From contig CAVYQI010000006.1 in the NCBI GenBank assembly GCA_963770635.1, positions 186,001 to 250,000 on the forward strand: 64,000 nt of DNA, in the 5' to 3' direction. The translations under genes and the position numbers were made by a program. Below are positions 40,998 to 49,698 of this stretch, piece after piece. Position 1 is the first letter of the stretch. Each line of letters starts with the position of its first letter. Origin of the DNA: DASZIT01 sp963770635. Lineage in GTDB: Bacteria > Actinomycetota > Acidimicrobiia > Acidimicrobiales > RAAP-2. Under the pieces are notes generated by a model. The model did not search any database and had not been told where the DNA came from. It was given only the letters and a program-made list of their open reading frames with translations.

Positions 40998-41863
40998 GGC
41001 ACCCCCCGGGTGGCGCTGTCACCCATCGGGGGTGAGAGGATGCCCGCCGCCCGCAGGGCAGTGGCGGCGCGGAGCCGAATCTCCCGCCCGACTTCGAACT
41101 GGCGGCCGGGGAGGGTGCGTGCGATCAGCCGGAGTTGTACATAGCCGACCTCGATGGACTCCACCCCGGCCACCACCGGCTCGCCGAGGATCAGGCTCCG
41201 CCAGTGGTCGTCATGGGTCATGGCGTCGATGGCATCCCGCAGGAGGTGGGTCACGGCTTCGAGGTCCTCGTCCACCGGGATCGGGATGTCGATGACCGCC
41301 CGGGCCCAGTCCTTCGACAGGTTGGTCACCTGCCGCAAGGCACTGTTGGGCACGATCACCAGTTCGCCCTGGGCGGTGCGCAGTTTGGTCACCCGAAGGG
41401 TGATCTCCTCCACCGTGCCGGTCACCCCGGTGCTCTGGCCGGGCATCGAGAGTCGGATGACGTCACCGAAGGCGAACTGGTGCTCGGCGAACAGGAAGAA
41501 GCCGGCCAGCAGGTCTCCCACCACCTGCTGGGCACCGAAGCCGAGACCGATGCCGATCACCGTGGCCGGGGCGACCAGGGTGGTGAGCGGAAGGCCCAGG
41601 CGCTCCAGGACGAGTAATCCGCCCAGGAAGCAGGCGAGCGCCACCACCACCCACTCGATGGCTTCGCTGAGCGTCCGTGACCGCTTGGCCCCCTCGGAGG
41701 CCACCAGCCCCGACTCGATCGACTCCCGGATCCGGTCGTCGATTTCGCGGCGCCGGGCGGCTCCCGCCCAGTGGGCAAACCGCACGATCAACCAGGCTCC
41801 AAGGAGGATGACCAGGGCGGGAAACAGGGAGTCGTCGAGCCACGAGTTGTGGAGCCAGTGCAC
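40994..41863 (-). CDS. MscS-type small-conductance mechanosensitive channel
   Basis: A 289-residue channel from GTG 41863. Three membrane segments are visible: LFPALVILLGAWLIVRFAHW, IEWVVVALACFLGGLLVLER, and the pore helix VIGIGLGFGAQQVVGDLLAG. The beta domain follows, with EEITLRVTKLRTAQGELVIV and PNSALRQVTNLSKDW. It opens under membrane tension to release solutes on osmotic downshift. It is the first gene of a leftward unit with the Thr-rich protein, whose start overlaps its stop. Confidence 0.93.
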   Translation of the reverse strand: MHWLHNSWLDDSLFPALVILLGAWLIVRFAHWAGAARRREIDDRIRESIESGLVASEGAKRSRTLSEAIEWVVVALACFLGGLLVLERLGLPLTTLVAPATVIGIGLGFGAQQVVGDLLAGFFLFAEHQFAFGDVIRLSMPGQSTGVTGTVEEITLRVTKLRTAQGELVIVPNSALRQVTNLSKDWARAVIDIPIPVDEDLEAVTHLLRDAIDAMTHDDHWRSLILGEPVVAGVESIEVGYVQLRLIARTLPGRQFEVGREIRLRAATALRAAGILSPPMGDSATRGVP

Positions 41864-41969
41864 GGTCCAGCGAAATTACCATCGACCTCCGATGGCCGAG
41901 GCACCCCCGTCTCCGTCCGGATCGGGGCAGGATCCGATCCTCGTGCGCACCGACCGCCGGCTGCCGTAA

Positions 41970-41986
41970 ACTGACGGTCTGTCAGA
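41970..41986. promoter_or_regulatory. TetR-type operator, copy 3
   Basis: ACTGACGGTCTGTCAGA, 79 bases upstream of the deacylase start at 42065. One of five copies of the NCTGACGNNNYGTCAGA palindrome. Confidence 0.72.
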
Positions 41987-42064
41987 TTTGGACGAAATCC
42001 ACGGGTTGCCGGGCACGCCGCCGATGGCCCGGACGAAGTCGATGCCTACGAAGGGGATCCTCAC

Positions 42065-43798
42065 ATGCTCGATTACGCCATCCGTAACGGCCTGGTGGTC
42101 GACGGCACCGGGGGCCCAGGCCGGCGGGCCGATGTCGGCATCCGCGACGGGAAGATCGTGGCCGTCGGCGAAGTCAACGAGGCGGCGGCCACCGAGTTCG
42201 ACGCCGAGGGTCTGGTGGTGGCCCCGGGGATCATCGACCCCCACACCCACTACGACGCCCAGCTGTTCTGGGACGCCACCGCCTCGCCGTCCAACCTCCA
42301 CGGGGTGACCACCGTCATCGGGGGCAACTGCGGCTTCACTCTCGCCCCCATCAAGAGCCAGGACCATGACTACATCCGCCAGATGATGGCCAAGGTGGAG
42401 GGGATGCCCCTGGTCGCGCTGGAGGACGGGGTCCCCTGGAACTGGACGACCTTCGCCGACTACCTCGGCCGGCTGGAGGGGAAGCTCGGGGTCAACGCCG
42501 GGTTTCTGGTCGGGCACTGTGCGCTCCGGCGGTGGGTGATGGGCGAGGCGCGCGGCGCCGAGGTGGCCAACGACGAGGAGTTGGAGGCGATGAAGACCCT
42601 GCTGGCCGAGTCGTTGGACGCCGGGGGTCTGGGTTTCTCGTCCTCCCAGTCGCGCACCCACTCCGACGGCGACGGGAACCCGATCTCCTCCCGGTATGCC
42701 GATCGCCGCGAGATGCTGGCGTTCTCCTCAGTGGTCGCCGACCATCCCGGGACCACCCTCGAGTACATCACCAGCGGCTGTCTCGACATGTTCTCCGACG
42801 AGGAGATGGACCTGATGGTGGACATGAGCACCACCGCCAAACGCCCGCTCAACTGGAACCTCCTGAGCATCGATTCCCGCGCCCCCGAGAAGCTCGCCCG
42901 CCAGCTGGAGGTCTCGGCGAAGGCGGCGGCGGCCGGCGGGAAGGTGGTGGCCCTCACCATGCCGACGTTGGTCCCGATGAACATGAGCTTCCGTACCCAC
43001 TGCGCCCTGTTCCTGATTCCGGGATGGGGCGACGTGATGGGGCTGCCCGAAGACGAGCGCAAGGCCAAGTTGGCCGACCCGGCGGTGCGGGCCCAACTCG
43101 ACGAGGTTGCCCATTCCAAGGAGGCCGGGGTGTTCCGGCGGCTGTCCCACTGGGCCAACTACATCATCGGCGACACCTTCGCCCCGGCCAACGAGGGACT
43201 GAGTTGGCGGGACGTGGGCTCCATCGCCGAGGAGCAGGGCAAGGAACCCTTCGACACCCTCCTCGACATCGTCATCGCCGACGATCTCCGCACCGTGCTG
43301 TGGCCCAAGGCCTCCGACGGCGACGCGGCGTCGTGGGAAGCCCGGGTGGAAGCCTGGGACAACCCCGGCGTCATGATCGGGGGATCGGACGCCGGTGCCC
43401 ACCTCGATCGGATGTGCGGCTCCAACTATCCGACCTCTTTCTTGGGTGACTGTCTCCGGAAGCGGAAGCTGGTGCCGATGGAGCAGGCCATTCAGATGAT
43501 GACCGAGGCGCCGGCCAACCTGTTCGGCATCGAGGATCGGGGCCATGTGGCCGTGGGCCAGCAGGCCGACCTGTTCATCTTCGACCCCGAGACGGTCGGC
43601 TCCGAGCCGGCCACCCTGGTCAACGACCTCCCCGGCGGGAGCCCCCGACTGACGGCCGACGCCATCGGCGTGGTCCGGGTGATGGTCAACGGGGTCGAGA
43701 CCATCGTCGACGGCAAGCCCACCGGCAACCTGCCGGGAACCCTGCTCAAGTCGGGGAGGGACACCGTCACCGTCGACCCGTCGCTGGTCAACGTCTGA
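42065..43798 (+). CDS. N-acyl-D-amino-acid deacylase-like amidohydrolase
   Basis: A 577-residue amidohydrolase-3 family protein. Metal-binding HTHYDAQLFWD near residue 60, GNCGFTLAPIKSQDHDY, GHCALRRWVMG and the late Asp in IGGSDAGAHLDRM are visible; the C-terminal barrel closes with GHVAVGQQADLFIFDPETVG. Members hydrolyse N-acyl-D-amino acids, hydantoin-type or similar amides. The regulated position (operator copy 3) with acyl-CoA genes suggests a role in breaking amide- or lactone-linked substrates. ATG 42065 follows GGGGATCCTCAC. Confidence 0.88.
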   Translation: MLDYAIRNGLVVDGTGGPGRRADVGIRDGKIVAVGEVNEAAATEFDAEGLVVAPGIIDPHTHYDAQLFWDATASPSNLHGVTTVIGGNCGFTLAPIKSQDHDYIRQMMAKVEGMPLVALEDGVPWNWTTFADYLGRLEGKLGVNAGFLVGHCALRRWVMGEARGAEVANDEELEAMKTLLAESLDAGGLGFSSSQSRTHSDGDGNPISSRYADRREMLAFSSVVADHPGTTLEYITSGCLDMFSDEEMDLMVDMSTTAKRPLNWNLLSIDSRAPEKLARQLEVSAKAAAAGGKVVALTMPTLVPMNMSFRTHCALFLIPGWGDVMGLPEDERKAKLADPAVRAQLDEVAHSKEAGVFRRLSHWANYIIGDTFAPANEGLSWRDVGSIAEEQGKEPFDTLLDIVIADDLRTVLWPKASDGDAASWEARVEAWDNPGVMIGGSDAGAHLDRMCGSNYPTSFLGDCLRKRKLVPMEQAIQMMTEAPANLFGIEDRGHVAVGQQADLFIFDPETVGSEPATLVNDLPGGSPRLTADAIGVVRVMVNGVETIVDGKPTGNLPGTLLKSGRDTVTVDPSLVNV

Positions 43799-43861
43799 GT
43801 CTGCCGGAGCCGCACCGACGGGCGGCCCGCATGGCTGGGTCCGAGGTCGGCGACCTACACT

Positions 43862-43878
43862 GCTGACACTTCGTCAGA
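43862..43878. promoter_or_regulatory. TetR-type operator, copy 4
   Basis: GCTGACACTTCGTCAGA, 25 bases upstream of the aldehyde dehydrogenase ATG 43903. Confidence 0.72.
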
Positions 43879-43902
43879 AACCGCGAGAGAGGGAACCCGC
43901 AC

Positions 43903-45372
43903 ATGGCCGATCAGGTCACCAAAGATGAGACCCAGCTGCTGATCGGGGGGGAGTGGGTTGCTCCCGGGAACGGGACCTACGAGATCATCAACCCGGCCAC
44001 CGAACAGGTGGTGGGACAGGCTCCCGATGCCTCGGTGGAAGACGCCAATCGGGCGGCGGCAGCCGCGGCCGAGGCCTTCCCCGCCTGGTCGAACACGCCG
44101 GTCGAAGAGCGCCTGGCCCTGCTGAAGAAGGCGGCCGCCGCCATCCGGGCCAAGAACGACGAGCTGGTCCCCCTGGTCATCGCCGAAACCGGCGCCACCG
44201 CCTCGGTCGGGTCGCGCATGCAGGTCCCGATCAGCGCCGACCGGTTCGAGCGGTACTCCCGCGACATCCGCCATGTGCAGGAATCCATGCTCCCGCCGGT
44301 CTCCACCGCGGCCACGCCCCTGGCCCCCGGCGGGCTGGTCAGCGCCCTGGCCTATCGGCAGCCGGTCGGGGTGGTGGCCGCGATTGCCAGCTACAACTTC
44401 CCGCTGACCAACATGGCCGGCAAGATCGCCCCGGCGTTGGCCATGGGCAATACCGTCGTCATCAAGCCCGCGCCCCAGGACCCGCTGGCGGTGGTGGAGC
44501 TGGCCCGGGTCCTCGAGCAGGTCGGCTTCCCGCCGGGGGTGATCAACCTGGTCAGCTCCCAGGGCCCGGAAGCCGCCGCCGCCCTCACCACCTCCCCCGA
44601 CGTCGACATGGTGTCGTTCACCGGGTCGACCGCGGTGGGCCAACGGATCGCCGCCGCCGGCGCCCCCACCATGAAGCGGTTGCTCATGGAGCTCGGTGGC
44701 AAGGGCGCAGCAGTGGTCTTCGCCGATGCCGACATCAAGACGGCGGTGACCGCCATCGGATCCACTTGGGCATTCCACTCCGGCCAGATCTGCACCGCCC
44801 CGACCCGGGCGGTCATCCACCGGAGCATCTTCGATCAGGTGGTCGACGGGCTCTCGACCTTCGCCGGGTTCCTCACCGTCGGGGAGCCCACCGACACCAA
44901 GACGGTGGTGGGGCCGCTGATCTCCGCCTCCCAGCAGCAACGGGTCCTCGACTACATCGAGACCGGGCGCAAAGAGGGCGACGTGGTGATGGGCGGCAAT
45001 CGTCCCGAGCATCTCCCGACCGGTTACTACGTGGAGCCCACCCTCATCTGCGGGACCAACGACATCACCGTGGCCCGGGAGGAGATCTTCGGCCCGGTGG
45101 TGGTAGCCATCCCCTTCGACGACGACGACGAAGGCGTCGCCATCGCCAACGATTCCGAGTTCGGCCTCTACGACTATGTCTTCAGCGCCGACACCCCGCG
45201 GGCGTTCCGGGTGGCCAAGCAACTCCGGTGCGGTCACGTCGGCATCAACACCGCACAACGCAATATGGATGCCCCGTTCGGTGGTTTCAAGATGAGCGGG
45301 ATCGGCCGCGACGGCGGCGACTACGGGCTGGAGGCCTACTCGGAAATGCAGTCGATCATCTGGGCCGGCTGA
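43903..45372 (+). CDS. NAD(P)-dependent aldehyde dehydrogenase
   Basis: A 489-residue member of normal length. The cofactor helix region QPVGVVAAIASYNFPLTNMA, FTGSTAVGQRIAAAG, general base Glu in LLMELGGKGAAVVF and the catalytic Cys in HSGQICTAPTRAVIH are all present. It oxidises an aldehyde to an acid or acyl group. GAGAGAGGGAA ribosome site precedes ATG 43903. Followed 35 bases later by a cyclase and a hydrolase, probably one operon. Confidence 0.94.
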   Translation: MADQVTKDETQLLIGGEWVAPGNGTYEIINPATEQVVGQAPDASVEDANRAAAAAAEAFPAWSNTPVEERLALLKKAAAAIRAKNDELVPLVIAETGATASVGSRMQVPISADRFERYSRDIRHVQESMLPPVSTAATPLAPGGLVSALAYRQPVGVVAAIASYNFPLTNMAGKIAPALAMGNTVVIKPAPQDPLAVVELARVLEQVGFPPGVINLVSSQGPEAAAALTTSPDVDMVSFTGSTAVGQRIAAAGAPTMKRLLMELGGKGAAVVFADADIKTAVTAIGSTWAFHSGQICTAPTRAVIHRSIFDQVVDGLSTFAGFLTVGEPTDTKTVVGPLISASQQQRVLDYIETGRKEGDVVMGGNRPEHLPTGYYVEPTLICGTNDITVAREEIFGPVVVAIPFDDDDEGVAIANDSEFGLYDYVFSADTPRAFRVAKQLRCGHVGINTAQRNMDAPFGGFKMSGIGRDGGDYGLEAYSEMQSIIWAG

Positions 45373-45406
45373 GCCGAGCCACCCGGCGGTCGGCTACAAC
45401 AGTCCA

Positions 45407-46405
45407 GTGCCCGTTCCCGTTTCCCCGTCGATTCCCCCGGCCTTCACCGATCTGGCCAAGCGGGTCTCCAACTGGGGACGGTGGGGTCCCGACGATCAAC
45501 TCGGCACCCTCAACTTCATCGACGCCGCCGCCCGGCTCCGGGGGGTGGGGGCGGTCCGGGAAGGGAAGGCATTCCCCCTCGGACTGCCGATGTCGGCGGA
45601 GGAGGGGATCCAGATGGGGTTCATCGAAGGCAGGGTGAACCCCTCCCGTTCGATGATCTACGTCAACAACCCGCTGTCGGAGGATCCCGAGTGGATCGCC
45701 TCGTCCGAGGATGTGGTCAACCTGGCCATGCAGTGCGCCACCCACTGGGACGGCCTGGCCCATGTCTCCTACGGGAGCGGTCCGGACGGCGGCAAGCTCT
45801 ACAACGGCTTCCCGGCCTCCTCGGTGTCCGAGTCGGGCACCGCCAAGCTGGGGATCCACCTGGTCCGCTCGCTGGTGTCGCGGGGGGTGCTGCTCGACGT
45901 GGCCCGGGCCAAGGGGCTGGAGATCCTCGAGCCCGGGTACCCGATCACCCCTGACGACCTCGATGCCGCTTGTGCCCTCGGCCACCTGGAGGTGGCATCC
46001 GGCGACGTGGTGTTGGTCCGCACCGGGCAGACCGCCCATCTGGCTCTCCCCGGTCGGCCAGGGTTGGCCGGCGCCGCCCCCCACCGCGACCTGGTCGCCT
46101 ACACCTGGCCGAGTCCCGGCCTGACCCTGGCCACCGCCGAGTGGTTCCACGCCCGGGAGGTGGCCGCAGTGGCCACCGACACCCTGGTGCTCGAGGTCTA
46201 TCCGTGCGAGGACAAGGACCTCTACCTTCCGGTCCACCTCATCCACCTGGTCGAGATGGGGATGACCCAGGGCCAGAATTGGTTCCTCGACGAGCTGGCC
46301 GACGCCTGTGCCAACGACGGGCGCTACGAGTTCCTCCTCGACGCCACCCCGCTGCCGTTCACCAACGCCCTCGGCTCGCCGGTCAACCCGGTGGCCCTCC
46401 GATGA
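45407..46405 (+). CDS. Cyclase-family (kynurenine formamidase-like) hydrolase
   Basis: A 332-residue protein from GTG 45407. It belongs to the metal-dependent cyclase family: GRWGPDDQLGTLNFIDAAAR, CATHWDGLAHVSYGSG (the HxGTHxD-type metal site), and later VLVRTGQTAHL. Related enzymes hydrolyse cyclic amides or formamides. Its stop overlaps a putative ATG of the next gene. Function in this pathway is unknown but fits with the upstream amidohydrolases. Confidence 0.85.
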   Translation: MPVPVSPSIPPAFTDLAKRVSNWGRWGPDDQLGTLNFIDAAARLRGVGAVREGKAFPLGLPMSAEEGIQMGFIEGRVNPSRSMIYVNNPLSEDPEWIASSEDVVNLAMQCATHWDGLAHVSYGSGPDGGKLYNGFPASSVSESGTAKLGIHLVRSLVSRGVLLDVARAKGLEILEPGYPITPDDLDAACALGHLEVASGDVVLVRTGQTAHLALPGRPGLAGAAPHRDLVAYTWPSPGLTLATAEWFHAREVAAVATDTLVLEVYPCEDKDLYLPVHLIHLVEMGMTQGQNWFLDELADACANDGRYEFLLDATPLPFTNALGSPVNPVALR

Positions 46406-47419
46406 CGCCCCTCCCCCACCCGCCGCCGATTGGCGATCGGCGCCCTGGCCCTCGCCACCGGCGCCGTGGTCGGCTACGTCGGCCAACGCCGGCTGTCCAA
46501 CCGGTGGCGCGCCGACCAGGCGGCCATGGAGGCGGCCGGACTGGTGCTCGACGACGAACTGTTGCACCACCAGATTCCGGTGAGCGACGGCGGGAGCATC
46601 CACGTCGTCGAGGGAGGGGCGGGTCCTCCCGTCGTCCTGGTCCACGGGGTGACCCTCTCGGTGATCACCTGGGCCCGACAGCTGGCCGGGCTCTCCGACC
46701 GGCACCGGGTGATCGCCATCGACCAGCGGGGCCACGGGCCCTCGACCGTGGGGTCCGACGGCTACACCCTCGACCGGCTGGGCGAGGACATCCTCGAGGT
46801 GCTGCACGAACTGGATGTGGAAGCCGGGGTGCTGGTCGGCCACTCGATGGGCGGGATGGCGACCATGGCCGCGGCCATCAATTCCCCCGACCGGCTGGCC
46901 GAGCACATCGGCGGCCTGGTCCTGGTGGACACCTCATCGCACCCCTTGGCCAACGTGCCGGTACCGCCGGCGGTGGTCGATCGACTCGGTGCCCGGAACG
47001 AGCGGTTGCTGGTCCGGGCGGGCGAACGCGGCCGTCCGGCCATTCCCGGTGACTCCCGGCTGACCTGGTCGATGCGAATGGCCTACGGATCCCGGCCCGA
47101 TCCCGCCGCCATCGAGCTCGGCCGCAGCATGATGGTGGCCATGTCCCCGGCTTCCCTCGGGCCCCTGGTCCGGTCGATCGGCTCGTTCAAACTCCGGGAC
47201 CGGCTCGGGGCCATCGACCTTCCGACCCGGGTGGTGGTCGGCTCCCGAGACCTGCTCACCCCGCCGCGGCACGCCCGGGCCATCGTGGCAGGCATCCCCG
47301 AGGCCGAGTTGGTGGTGTTGCCCGGGGCCGGGCACATGGTGATGTTGGAGCGTCCCGACGAGCTGAACGCGGTGATCGATGAGCTCTCGGAGCAGGTGGT
47401 CAAGGACTGGCCGCTCTGA
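46402..47419 (+). CDS. Alpha/beta-hydrolase with N-terminal membrane anchor, frameshifted start
   Basis: The main frame (46430-47419, about 329 residues) has an N-terminal hydrophobic segment LAIGALALATGAVVGYVGQR, oxyanion VVLVHGVTLSVITWARQLAG, RGHGPS, nucleophile GHSMGGMATMAAAI, and GAGHMVMLERPDEL with the catalytic His. It can start only at TTG 46430. However, the ATG at 46402, which overlaps the cyclase stop (ATGA), would give MTPLPxRRRLAIGALALATG if one C of the CCCCC run (46413-46417) were removed. A one-base insertion there is likely. Confidence 0.8.
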
Positions 47420-47590
47420 GTTCGGTTCCCGGTACAGGGTTGCTCACGGGTTCCCTCGGTGGTGTGAAATCGCGTCACCTCTGAGCGAATCGATAGGGCA
47501 TTCGCCGAGCCGAATGTGGAGGCGGAGAACTCTCGTTCACATGAGCGACATCGACACCGGCGCTGACACCGGGCGAAGAACGCTGGATGA

Positions 47591-47635
47591 CAAGGGAACC
47601 TTGACGGCTACCCGTTAGACAAGGTACCCTTGTCT
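47591..47635. promoter_or_regulatory. Two CAAGGNNNCCTTG operators before a toxin-antitoxin-like pair
   Basis: CAAGGGAACCTTG (47591-47603) and CAAGGTACCCTTG (47620-47632) have the same 5-bp arms and 3-base spacer, centres 29 bases apart. The second extends to AGACAAGG/CCTTGTCT (47617-47635). They sit just before the GTG at 47640, as expected for an autoregulated two-gene module. Confidence 0.65.
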
Positions 47636-47639
47636 GCAC

Positions 47640-47869
47640 GTGGACATCGCTGACAGCGCCCGAAGGCACGGGGTCGAGGACCAGGACATCCAGCATGCCC
47701 TTCGGCACCCCATCCGAGTTGTTGCCGGTGATGGCAAAGATCTCTTCATCGGGGCCGACCGCGCCGGGGGCTTCTGGAGGTAGTGGTCCTCGACGACGAC
47801 CCCGATCAAGAGCCGGTGGTGATCCACGCGATGCCATTGCGACCCAAGTTTCGAGACCAATTGAGGTGA
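47640..47869 (+). pseudogene. Toxin-like small protein, frameshifted
   Basis: GTG 47640 opens VDIADSARRHGVEDQDIQHA, then LRHPIRVVAGDGKDLFIGAD and RAGGF, followed by a stop at 47781-47783 in that frame. In the next frame the expected end continues: LEVVVLDDDPDQEPVVIHAM, then PLRPKFRDQLR, with a stop at 47867-47869. Adding one C near 47777 restores a protein of about 76 residues. The layout (S-x-R-x-HG, IGADRAG, LE-V-V, AMPLRPKF) is a family I recall as common in actinobacteria just before a small HTH gene, resembling RelE/BrnT-size toxins. Function is inferred. Confidence 0.55.
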
Positions 47870-47875
47870 ACCATC

Positions 47876-48154
47876 GTGGCTAGAACCCGCAAACAACTCC
47901 AAAAGGCCGTGACCGATACAGAGGCGTGGCTTGACAATCTCGAGTCCACAGTTCTGGCCCTACCCGACTCCTCTGCCGACGATCTCCGCGCCATCGCCGA
48001 CGCGCTGCATGCAGTAGCGACAAGCGATCTGCAATTAGCCGACCGGGTGGCAGAGGCTCGAGCCAACGGCCGAACGTGGACTCAGATCGGAGCAGTCTTG
48101 GGCGTCAGCAAGCAAGCGGCCAGAGAACGCTTCGGCGAACCCGCACACCGGTAA
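47876..48154 (+). CDS. Small HTH protein, antitoxin-like
   Basis: A 92-residue protein from GTG 47876 (GAGGTGA ribosome site), seven bases after the toxin-like gene. The N-terminal half is helical (RKQLQKAVTDTEAWLDNLES). The C-terminal half is a helix-turn-helix: ANGRTWTQIGAVLGVSKQAA, then RERFGEP. It probably binds the paired CAAGGNNNCCTTG sites upstream and neutralises or represses its partner. Codon use is less extremely GC-rich than neighbours, a mild sign of separate origin. Confidence 0.7.
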   Translation: MARTRKQLQKAVTDTEAWLDNLESTVLALPDSSADDLRAIADALHAVATSDLQLADRVAEARANGRTWTQIGAVLGVSKQAARERFGEPAHR

Positions 48155-48202
48155 CGCTGAATCTCGGACGATCGAGGTACGAGGCAAAATCACCGGCGGC
48201 GA

Positions 48203-48994
48203 TTACCGCTTCGGATGGCCGCCGGTGGTTTTCGACGTCGCCTTTTTCACCTGGGCGGAACGGGCGGCGGCCGCACCTCCACCCACCACCGGGCCGGTCC
48301 TCGGCGGCGGGACCTCGGATCCCGGGACCGACGCGCCCTCCGGGGCCGGTCTCCCGGTGACGGCCCAGTGCAGCAGCCGGGCCTGACTGTCGACCAACGA
48401 CGCGGTGCGGATGCCCCAGAACTCGAACCCGTACCGGTGGCTCGACACCTGGGCCAGCATGGCAATCAGGGTGCCGGCGGTGGCCATCGGATCGGCGCCG
48501 CTCGGGGATCCGGCGCTGTCCCCGGCAGTGGCGATGACCCGGGCCAGGGTGACGGTGACGGCGTTGAGGGCCCGGACCCGGAGTCCCTGGAACCGGAGGT
48601 CACCCTCCACGGTGGTGAGCTCCACCACCCGGAACACGGCCCGATTGGTCTCCCAGTAGGCCATGAACCCCTCGACCACGGCCACCGCGCTGGACCAGCT
48701 GGCCCCCTCCGACCAATCGCCGTCGACCAGGCCGGCCAGCACCCCGACCCCTTCGACCAGCTCCTCGGCGAGCACGGTGATGGCGGCCTCCACGTTCTCG
48801 AAGTACTGGTAGAAGGCGGCGGGAGACGTCCCGGCCTGCCGGGCGATGTCGATGACCTTGATCGACCGCCAGGGGGTGGCGACCAGCAGCTCGGCGGTGC
48901 ACTCCAGCAGCCGTTGGCGGGTGGCCATCCCCCGCCGCCCGGGGACCCGGCCGTCGGTGGTGGCGATGAGCTCCGGATCGTCGGGAAGGGCCAT
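48203..48994 (-). CDS. TetR-family transcriptional regulator A
   Basis: A 263-residue TetR regulator (ATG 48994; GTG 49000 possible). DNA-binding region: RQRLLECTAELLVATPWRSI, then KVIDIARQAGTSPAAFYQYF. The ligand domain includes VEGFMAYWETNRAVFRVVEL and a long proline/alanine-rich tail (about 225-263) with PKR at the end. It is divergent from regulator B with operator copy 5 between them. It is one of two candidates for the protein that binds the five shared palindromes. Confidence 0.88.
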   Translation of the reverse strand: MALPDDPELIATTDGRVPGRRGMATRQRLLECTAELLVATPWRSIKVIDIARQAGTSPAAFYQYFENVEAAITVLAEELVEGVGVLAGLVDGDWSEGASWSSAVAVVEGFMAYWETNRAVFRVVELTTVEGDLRFQGLRVRALNAVTVTLARVIATAGDSAGSPSGADPMATAGTLIAMLAQVSSHRYGFEFWGIRTASLVDSQARLLHWAVTGRPAPEGASVPGSEVPPPRTGPVVGGGAAAARSAQVKKATSKTTGGHPKR

Positions 48995-49026
48995 GACCAC
49001 CCCAATGGTACTGAGGACCGCCCGGA

Positions 49027-49043
49027 GGTGACGGATCGTCAGA
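49027..49043. promoter_or_regulatory. TetR-type operator, copy 5
   Basis: GGTGACGGATCGTCAGA, between the divergent TetR genes: 33 bases from regulator A (48994) and 38 bases from regulator B (49081). An autoregulatory site. Confidence 0.75.
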
Positions 49044-49080
49044 TATCGGCCGGCAAAGGCCGCCAGACTAGGGTTTGCTG

Positions 49081-49683
49081 ATGGCGATCCGACCGGTGCC
49101 CCGCACCCTGACCCGCACCCAGCAGGCCAGGCGTCAGCGCGTCATCGACGCCGCCATGGCGCTCGGCCTCGACGGGGGTTACGACGCGGTGCAGATGCGG
49201 GACGTCGCCGCCAAAGCCGACGTGGCCATGGGCACCGTCTACCGGTATTTCACCAGCAAGGACCACCTGTTGGCCGCCACCCTGGTCCACTGGGTGGAGC
49301 AACTGGACGCCAGGTTGGCGCAGCTTCCTGCCCAGGGCGATTCCGTCGCGGTACGGGTCATCGACGTACTCGACCGGGCCTTGAGGGCCATGGGCCGCCA
49401 GCCCCAGTTGGTCGGGGCGGTGTTCACCGCCCTCGCCTCCCCCGACCCGGCCGCCGTCGAGTGCCAGCAACAGGTGTCGGTGCTGATGGAGGGCATCATC
49501 ACCCGGGCCATCGGCGAGCCTCACCCGCCTGATCTCGGCGACCGGGCCCGGATGATCGGACATGTCTGGTACTCGGCCCTGGTCGGATGGGTCAACGGCT
49601 GGAGCAACATGGGACGGGTGCACGACGAGTTGGTGGTGGCGGTCGAACTGCTGCTGCCGGCCCATATCTACGCCACCGCCTGA
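49081..49683 (+). CDS. TetR-family regulator B, KstR-like
   Basis: A 200-residue TetR regulator from ATG 49081. Its DNA-binding part, QARRQRVIDAAMALGLDGGY then DAVQMRDVAAKADVAMGTVY, closely follows that of mycobacterial KstR (GGYEAVQMRAVADRADVAVG), the repressor of cholesterol uptake and side-chain genes. The ligand domain has WYSALVGWVNGWSNMGRVHD, like KstR's WLSNLLAWL. The known KstR site (TAGAAC...GTTCTA) is not seen here; the nearest operator is the CTGACG palindrome. It may sense a steroid or acyl-CoA ligand. Confidence 0.85.
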   Translation: MAIRPVPRTLTRTQQARRQRVIDAAMALGLDGGYDAVQMRDVAAKADVAMGTVYRYFTSKDHLLAATLVHWVEQLDARLAQLPAQGDSVAVRVIDVLDRALRAMGRQPQLVGAVFTALASPDPAAVECQQQVSVLMEGIITRAIGEPHPPDLGDRARMIGHVWYSALVGWVNGWSNMGRVHDELVVAVELLLPAHIYATA

Positions 49684-49698
49684 GTCGGGCGGTCCCTC

